Program-made: the position numbers and the translations under genes
Part shown: positions 15,137 through 19,232 of the stretch, in pieces
Position numbering within the stretch: the stretch's first letter is position 1
How the letters are laid out: each line of letters opens with the position of its first letter
The notes under the pieces: generated by a model
Databases searched by the model: none
The model's input: the letters and a program-made list of their open reading frames with translations, nothing else
Told to the model about the DNA's origin: nothing
Assembly (NCBI GenBank): GCA_002085385.1
Contig: NATO01000043.1
Coordinates: 1-19,232, forward strand
DNA length: 19,232 nucleotides
Origin: a candidate division Zixibacteria bacterium 4484_93
GTDB lineage: Bacteria; UBP14; UBA6098; 4484-93
Direction of reading: 5' to 3'

Positions 15137-16414
15137 ATGGATAACTTCAATGTGTTCATTTATGAGGACTACAAGGCGGAGAACTTTCTGCCGCTTGCAG
15201 CCTCCCATTCTGTGGGTGAACTTTTAGTTGGGGCAAGAACCCTTCAGAGTAGGGTTCGCCACTACTTCGGGGAGTCCTGGATGACATACCTCGTCCAGGA
15301 GCATCTCGCGGATGTGGTGAAATACAGGACAAACTCGAATGTCAATCAACTCAACTACGACCCATCGCTGCCTGTCCTTCTCGTGAACTCTCGTGCTATC
15401 ATAACATCGGAGGTAGCGGAGAGGATAAAATCTCTCAAGGAGAATATACTGCTTATGCAGGGGGAAACACCCGTTGCTCTTGTTATTGTGAAGCACACGA
15501 ACGATGACTGGAAACCCCTTTTTGAGGGCGGGATGACCGAGGAGTCTCAGACCGAGCTCTTGCGACGGTATCCTATGGAGGAGGTAAAAACATTTGTCTT
15601 CGACCATATATGGGATATGATAACACGGAACATCGAGGTTCTGGAGTCGGATTTCCGGGAGTATCTTCCCTCTCCCGGTATAGAAGGAGAGGTGGATGAA
15701 GCGGCACTTATCTATAACCCCGATTTTGTCCATATCGAGAAAGGAGCGATAGTGGATGCATTCTGCGTTCTGGATGCCCGCACCGGTCCTATCTGGATAG
15801 AAAAAGATGTTCATATCTATCCGTATAGCTATATCCAGGGTCCCTGCTATCTTGGGGAACACTCTCTCGTCTTTCGAGGGTTTTTGAGGGAGGGGTCTTC
15901 ATTTGGTCCCGAGTCCCGTGTGGGTGGCGAGGTGGAACAAAGTATATTCCTCGGGTATTCCAACAAGTATCACGATGGATTTATCGGGCATTCGTATATC
16001 GGGAACTGGGTGAATATCGGGGCTTTAACCACTACCAGCGACCTCAGAAATGATTACGGTTCGGTCAAGGTCTCACTGAGGGGAGGTGAGAGGGTATCCA
16101 CAGGGACTACCAAAATCGGCTCATTTATCGGCGATTGTGTTGCACTGGGAATAGGAACACTCCTCGATACAGGCTCGGTTATAAATCCTGTCTGCAACTT
16201 TTACGGTGGCGGAATGCCGCCTACATACACCCCACCTTTTATCTGGGGAAGCTTCGAGGGAATGGCAGAGTACGAGATAGAAAAGGCGCTCGAGAACATA
16301 AGACGCATCCGTGCCAGACGCGGGAGGGAACTACCGTTCGTGGAGGAACAGTTGCTACGCAATCTCTCGCAGTCTACGAAGGATGAAAGAGAAATATTCA
16401 TAAGAAGCTTTTGA
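15137..16414 (+). CDS. Alternative GlmU-like sugar nucleotidyltransferase with left-handed beta-helix
   Basis: A 425-residue protein. The C-terminal half (~205-380) is a left-handed beta-helix of hexapeptide-type turns, with the block 'GGEVEQSIFLGYSNKYHDG' (about 267-285) followed by 'GHSYIGNWVNIGALTTTSDL'. These are hallmarks of the Bacteroidetes-type putative GlmU family (TIGR03991-like: UDP-GlcNAc diphosphorylase / glucosamine-1-phosphate N-acetyltransferase). The N-terminal half lacks the usual GxGTRM nucleotide-binding motif of E. coli GlmU and instead has the family's own start (IYEDYKAENFLPLA...LLVGARTL). It probably makes a nucleotide sugar for cell-wall or surface glycans. Its TGA overlaps the mlaE ATG (TGATG at 16412-16416). 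The exact sugar substrate is not visible. Confidence 0.78.
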   Translation: MDNFNVFIYEDYKAENFLPLAASHSVGELLVGARTLQSRVRHYFGESWMTYLVQEHLADVVKYRTNSNVNQLNYDPSLPVLLVNSRAIITSEVAERIKSLKENILLMQGETPVALVIVKHTNDDWKPLFEGGMTEESQTELLRRYPMEEVKTFVFDHIWDMITRNIEVLESDFREYLPSPGIEGEVDEAALIYNPDFVHIEKGAIVDAFCVLDARTGPIWIEKDVHIYPYSYIQGPCYLGEHSLVFRGFLREGSSFGPESRVGGEVEQSIFLGYSNKYHDGFIGHSYIGNWVNIGALTTTSDLRNDYGSVKVSLRGGERVSTGTTKIGSFIGDCVALGIGTLLDTGSVINPVCNFYGGGMPPTYTPPFIWGSFEGMAEYEIEKALENIRRIRARRGRELPFVEEQLLRNLSQSTKDEREIFIRSF

Positions 16415-17184
16415 TGGCAACCATAGCACGAAAAATAGAGAAACCTCTCATACTACTTACCGAGTATTTTGAACTCAGCGTAAAGGCTTTCTGCAGGCTG
16501 TTTGTTGCACCAACCTATATGGAAGAGGTTTTCTCCAATATGATGGAGATAGGTGTCCGCTCCATTACCATAGTGCTCTTGACATCATTTTTCACGGGAA
16601 TGGTGCTTGCCCTTCAGACTGGCAGAGAACTTGCCGTGTATGGAGCCAAGATGTATATTGGCACGGTGGTCGCCGTTGCTATGCTGAGAGAACTCGGACC
16701 CGTCCTCACCGCTCTCGTTATAGCAGGCAGGGTTGGAGCGGGTATTGCCGCAGAAATAGGCTCGATGAATGTGACCGAGCAGATAGATGCTATGCGAGCG
16801 ATGGCTACTGACCCTGTGAAAAAACTTGTATCCACCAGGATGCTCGCCGGGTTTATAGTTATTCCTGCACTTGCCGTCTTCTCGGTCTTCTCCGGTATAT
16901 TCGGCGGACTGTTCGTAGCAATATCATCTCTGGGGGTTACAGCCCCGTTCTACTGGAAGACCATTAGGGTCGCCCTCACCTTTAACGACATCCTGGTAGG
17001 GCTCATAAAGCCGTTTGTCTTCGGGATAATCATCATAACTGTTGCCTGTTTCCTTGGGTTGAATACCACGGGCGGCACGGAAGGGGTCGGTAGAGCGACG
17101 AGGACATCGGTGGTGGTATCCTCTATACTGATTATCGTGGGAGACTTTTTCATAACTAAACTACTGTTTATAATCCTGGGGTAG
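16414..17184 (+). CDS. mlaE: MlaE-type lipid ABC transporter permease
   Basis: A 256-residue inner-membrane permease of the MlaE/YrbE family. It has the landmark 'GMVLALQTGRELAVYGA' after the first span, 'ELGPVLTALVIAGRVGAGIAAEIGSM' and 'EQIDAMRAMATDP', the coupling-helix region that docks on MlaF. The start is ATG 16414, overlapping the GlmU-like stop; a TTG three bases earlier is not needed. With MlaF and MlaD it forms the inner-membrane complex that moves phospholipids between inner and outer membranes. MlaA, MlaB and MlaC are not in this window, and many non-proteobacterial sets lack them nearby. Confidence 0.92.
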   Translation: MATIARKIEKPLILLTEYFELSVKAFCRLFVAPTYMEEVFSNMMEIGVRSITIVLLTSFFTGMVLALQTGRELAVYGAKMYIGTVVAVAMLRELGPVLTALVIAGRVGAGIAAEIGSMNVTEQIDAMRAMATDPVKKLVSTRMLAGFIVIPALAVFSVFSGIFGGLFVAISSLGVTAPFYWKTIRVALTFNDILVGLIKPFVFGIIIITVACFLGLNTTGGTEGVGRATRTSVVVSSILIIVGDFFITKLLFIILG

Positions 17185-17188
17185 AGGT

Positions 17189-17926
17189 ATGATAAGACTG
17201 GTTGACCTGTATAAATCTTTTAATTCTCTGGATGTCTTGAAGGGATTATCCCTCAATATAAACAGAGGCGAGACGATGGTGGTTCTGGGGAGGAGTGGCT
17301 GCGGTAAATCTGTTCTGCTTAAGGTCATTCTCAGACTCTTACCACTGGATTCCGGTGAGGTATGGTTTGGTGAGCTAAACACCTCGGATTTCACTGATTT
17401 CCAGATGGTTCCCATAAGAAGGCGGATAGGAATGCTATTTCAGGGCTCTGCCCTTTTCGACTCGATGACCGTTTTCGACAATATCGCATACCCGCTTCTC
17501 GAGCATACGACCCTTTCCCATGATGAAATTGTAGAACGTATCCGTCGGATGCTCGAATTTGTGGAGATGGAGGGCACCGAGCATAAGATGCCGGGTGAAC
17601 TTTCCGGTGGAATGAAGAAAAGAATCGCACTTGCGAGGGCACTTGTTGCCAACCCGGATTATGTATTCTTTGATGAGCCAACCACCGGTATCGACCCGAT
17701 AACTGCATCACGGATAAATAAACTCATCGTGAAGACGCGGCAGGAATACAATGTTACATCCATCGTGGTAACACACGACATAGCCAGTGCTCTTTTTGTC
17801 GGGGACCGCTTTTCATTCATCTACGATGGAAAGATAATATTTGTCGGCGATAAGTCGGAGTTTCTCGCTTGTGATATTCCGGCTGTGAAAAATTTCAGGG
17901 AGAACGCACTATGGAACACAGAATAA
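17189..17926 (+). CDS. mlaF: MlaF-type lipid ABC transporter ATPase
   Basis: A 245-residue ABC ATPase with Walker A GRSGCGKS (34-41), signature LSGGMKKR (138-145) and Walker B VFFDEPTTGIDP (159-170), plus H-loop His196 (THD). The 'SGGMKKRIALARAL' signature and 'TTGIDP' are the forms found in MlaF rather than in sugar or amino-acid importers. It is preceded by GGGG/AGAGG purine-rich sites just before ATG 17189. It overlaps the mlaD gene by 16 bases (17911-17926). Confidence 0.92.
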   Translation: MIRLVDLYKSFNSLDVLKGLSLNINRGETMVVLGRSGCGKSVLLKVILRLLPLDSGEVWFGELNTSDFTDFQMVPIRRRIGMLFQGSALFDSMTVFDNIAYPLLEHTTLSHDEIVERIRRMLEFVEMEGTEHKMPGELSGGMKKRIALARALVANPDYVFFDEPTTGIDPITASRINKLIVKTRQEYNVTSIVVTHDIASALFVGDRFSFIYDGKIIFVGDKSEFLACDIPAVKNFRENALWNTE

Positions 17927-18882
17927 TAAAGAAAAGAGAAAGGGTCAAGGCAAGTGTGGGGGCATTTATTATAATTGCCCTTGTTCTGGCAGCATTCGGC
18001 ATCATCGTCATCGGGACAGAGGAAGGATTTTTGAAGAGCAAATACACGCTGAAGATGTATGTCAACACGGCGAGCGGGCTCCAGTCGGGCTCACCCGTGT
18101 GGCTCGCAGGATATCGGGTCGGAACGGTGAGTAGTGTTGACTTCTCACCTGATATCTCCAGCAGACAGGTCCAGATAACCCTGAAAATAAGCTCCCTTTA
18201 CAGAAAGTGGATCCGCAAGGACTCGGTCGCAAGAATCGGCACACTCGGACTCCTCGGAGACAAATATGTCGGCATTACACTCGGCTCACCGGAGTATCCA
18301 GTCCTCTCTGATGGAGAGGTGATACGGAGCGAAAACCCGCTCGACTTTGAGCAGATGGTGGCCCACGGCGCCGATGCTTTCGACGACCTGAAACTCGCTG
18401 CCAGTAACCTCAAAGATTTATCTATCAAACTCAATAAGGGTAAAGGGACACTCGGCAAACTCATCAATGACCCGGAGATGTATTATCTTTTAAATGACCT
18501 CTCTAAGAACATCACCTATCTGGCAAAAAGCATAAGGGAAAGTAAAGGGACATTCGGGCTACTGATGAGGGATACAACCTTGTATTGGTCTCTGGTCGAT
18601 GCAGCTGCATCCGCCAACGCAGTTATGGATTCCATATCGGGAGGGGAAGGCTCTGTGGGGGCTCTCCTCCGGGACCCGGAACTCTACCAGAACCTGCTCG
18701 AGGCATCAGAATCCCTGAACGACATCCTTGAATATCTGAAAATGCCACAGGGGACTGCAGGAGCGTTCATCAACGACCCAACACTCTATAATGATATCGA
18801 GGAAACCGTAAAAAATCTCAATGAACTCATCGAGGATATAAGGAATAATCCACGCAAATATATAAAAATAAAGGTCTTTTAA
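17911..18882 (+). CDS. mlaD: MlaD-type MCE-domain lipid-binding protein with four 34-residue C-terminal repeats
   Basis: A 323-residue protein with a single N-terminal membrane anchor (~15-35). An MCE domain at ~43-125 (GLQSGSPVWLAGYRVGTVSSV ... GLLGDKYVGITLG) forms the lipid-conducting ring in the periplasm. Past ~150 comes a helical tail with four repeats beginning at Gly179, Gly213, Gly247 and Gly281, each of the type G-T-x-G-x-L-x-x-D-P-x-L-Y and exactly 34 residues apart. The protein ends NNPRKYIKIKVF, a common close for long MCE proteins. It is longer than E. coli MlaD (~180 residues), and the tail may lengthen the ring into a tube or needle. It is the substrate-binding partner of mlaE/mlaF. 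Confidence 0.9.
   Translation: MEHRIIKKRERVKASVGAFIIIALVLAAFGIIVIGTEEGFLKSKYTLKMYVNTASGLQSGSPVWLAGYRVGTVSSVDFSPDISSRQVQITLKISSLYRKWIRKDSVARIGTLGLLGDKYVGITLGSPEYPVLSDGEVIRSENPLDFEQMVAHGADAFDDLKLAASNLKDLSIKLNKGKGTLGKLINDPEMYYLLNDLSKNITYLAKSIRESKGTFGLLMRDTTLYWSLVDAAASANAVMDSISGGEGSVGALLRDPELYQNLLEASESLNDILEYLKMPQGTAGAFINDPTLYNDIEETVKNLNELIEDIRNNPRKYIKIKVF
18445..18852 (+). repeat. Four 102-bp coding repeats in mlaD
   Basis: Repeat units begin at 18445, 18547, 18649 and 18751, each encoding a 34-residue helical unit. They are conserved at protein level (GT/GS-x-G ... DP-x-LY) and only loosely at DNA level, so they are old structural repeats and not recent tandem duplications. Confidence 0.75.
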
Positions 18883-18887
18883 GGAGG
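18881..18887 (+). promoter_or_regulatory. Ribosome binding site of gcvT
   Basis: AAGGAGG, a near-perfect anti-Shine-Dalgarno match, overlaps the mlaD stop (TAA 18880-18882) and lies four bases before ATG 18892. It fixes the gcvT start. Confidence 0.75.
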
Positions 18888-18891
18888 TAAA

Positions 18892-19232
18892 ATGGAAGCT
18901 AAAAGGACACCTTTTTACTACAAGCATCTGGAGAAGAGGGCACATATGGTGAATTTTTCCGGCTTCGAGATGCCGCTTTTTTACAGGGGGATTGTCCCGG
19001 AGCATCTTGCAGTCCGAGCATCTGTTGGTATGTTCGACCTCTCTCATATGGGTGAATTCATCGTTCGCGGGGATGGTGCTTTCGATTTTGTTCAGCGGAT
19101 GACGACAAATGATGTCCTGGCTCTTTCTATGTATCAAATACAGTATTCTACTATGTGCTATGATGATGGTGGCATCGTCGATGACCTGCTTGTTTATCGT
19201 CTCCCCGATGGTGTCTATATGCTGGTGGTGAA
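18892..19232 (+). CDS. gcvT: Glycine cleavage system T protein (aminomethyltransferase), 3' partial
   Basis: The first 113 residues are present; the gene continues past the window end. 'TPFYYKHLEKRAHMVNFSGFEMPLFY', then 'SVGMFDLSHMGE' and 'QRMTTNDV...YSTMCYDDGGIVDDLLVYR', are the strongly conserved N-terminal blocks of GcvT. GcvT transfers the aminomethyl group of glycine from the H protein to tetrahydrofolate, giving methylene-THF and ammonia. The start is set by AAGGAGG just upstream. It follows mlaD by 9 bases, so it may be co-transcribed with the lipid-transport genes although unrelated in function. Confidence 0.93.
   Translation, partial: MEAKRTPFYYKHLEKRAHMVNFSGFEMPLFYRGIVPEHLAVRASVGMFDLSHMGEFIVRGDGAFDFVQRMTTNDVLALSMYQIQYSTMCYDDGGIVDDLLVYRLPDGVYMLVV

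Noticed and set aside
1..19232. CRISPR arrays, tRNA/rRNA genes, insertion sequences or prophage genes
   Set aside because: No spaced direct repeats, cloverleaf-like sequence, terminal inverted repeats or transposase motifs were seen on reading both strands.

Overview
The window looks like a chromosomal piece of a Gram-negative (two-membrane) bacterium, probably an uncultivated lineage near the FCB superphylum or a WOR-3/TA06-like candidate phylum. This rests on several cues. There is a secreted-protein C-terminal domain of the FlgD-Ig/type IX sorting kind next to a PorV/UPF0164-like barrel. There are outer-membrane barrels ending in Phe or Tyr, lipoproteins, a Bacteroidetes-style alternative GlmU-like protein and an MlaEFD lipid-transport set. 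Codon use is mixed GC with frequent ATA and AGA/AGG. The placement is inference only; no rRNA or other marker gene is present.

Region 1 (1-13705, + strand) reads as one tightly packed run of genes, many with ATGA/TGATG/GTGA overlaps. It holds: the C-terminal tail of a large secreted protein; a PorV/UPF0164-like barrel; a broken outer-membrane barrel gene; a barrel with two N-terminal CBM48-type glycogen/starch-binding domains; a small CBM48 lipoprotein; a secreted GH57 enzyme (CBM48 + GH57 + CBM20) broken by a frameshift with an apparent internal deletion; and a maltodextrin-type ABC transporter (MalE-like lipoprotein, MalF, MalG, MalK) interrupted by a secreted GH13 enzyme (CBM48 + CBM34 + catalytic domain). 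Together this is a self-contained alpha-glucan (starch/glycogen/maltodextrin) capture, hydrolysis and import locus. It resembles the Bacteroidetes Sus system in logic but not in parts: the binding modules are all CBM48-like, the outer-membrane component is a CBM48-barrel fusion rather than SusC/SusD, and inner-membrane import is by an ABC transporter.

Region 2 (13702-15017, - strand) is a polysaccharide flippase (Wzx/MATE-like) gene in two pieces. It converges on malK with overlapping stop codons. It too appears to have lost an internal stretch together with its frame.

Region 3 (15137-19232, + strand) starts after the only real intergenic gap (about 119 bp, AT-rich, divergent). It encodes an alternative GlmU-like sugar nucleotidyltransferase, then MlaE, MlaF and an MlaD-type MCE protein with four exact-period 34-residue repeats, then the start of gcvT, which runs off the window.

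Three of the 17 genes are broken in frame, and two of these breaks lie at short repeats with a conserved stretch of the family missing. Whether this is real gene decay or an assembly problem is the main open question. No tRNA, rRNA, CRISPR array, insertion sequence or convincing intrinsic terminator was seen, and no gene-free stretch exceeds 300 bases.
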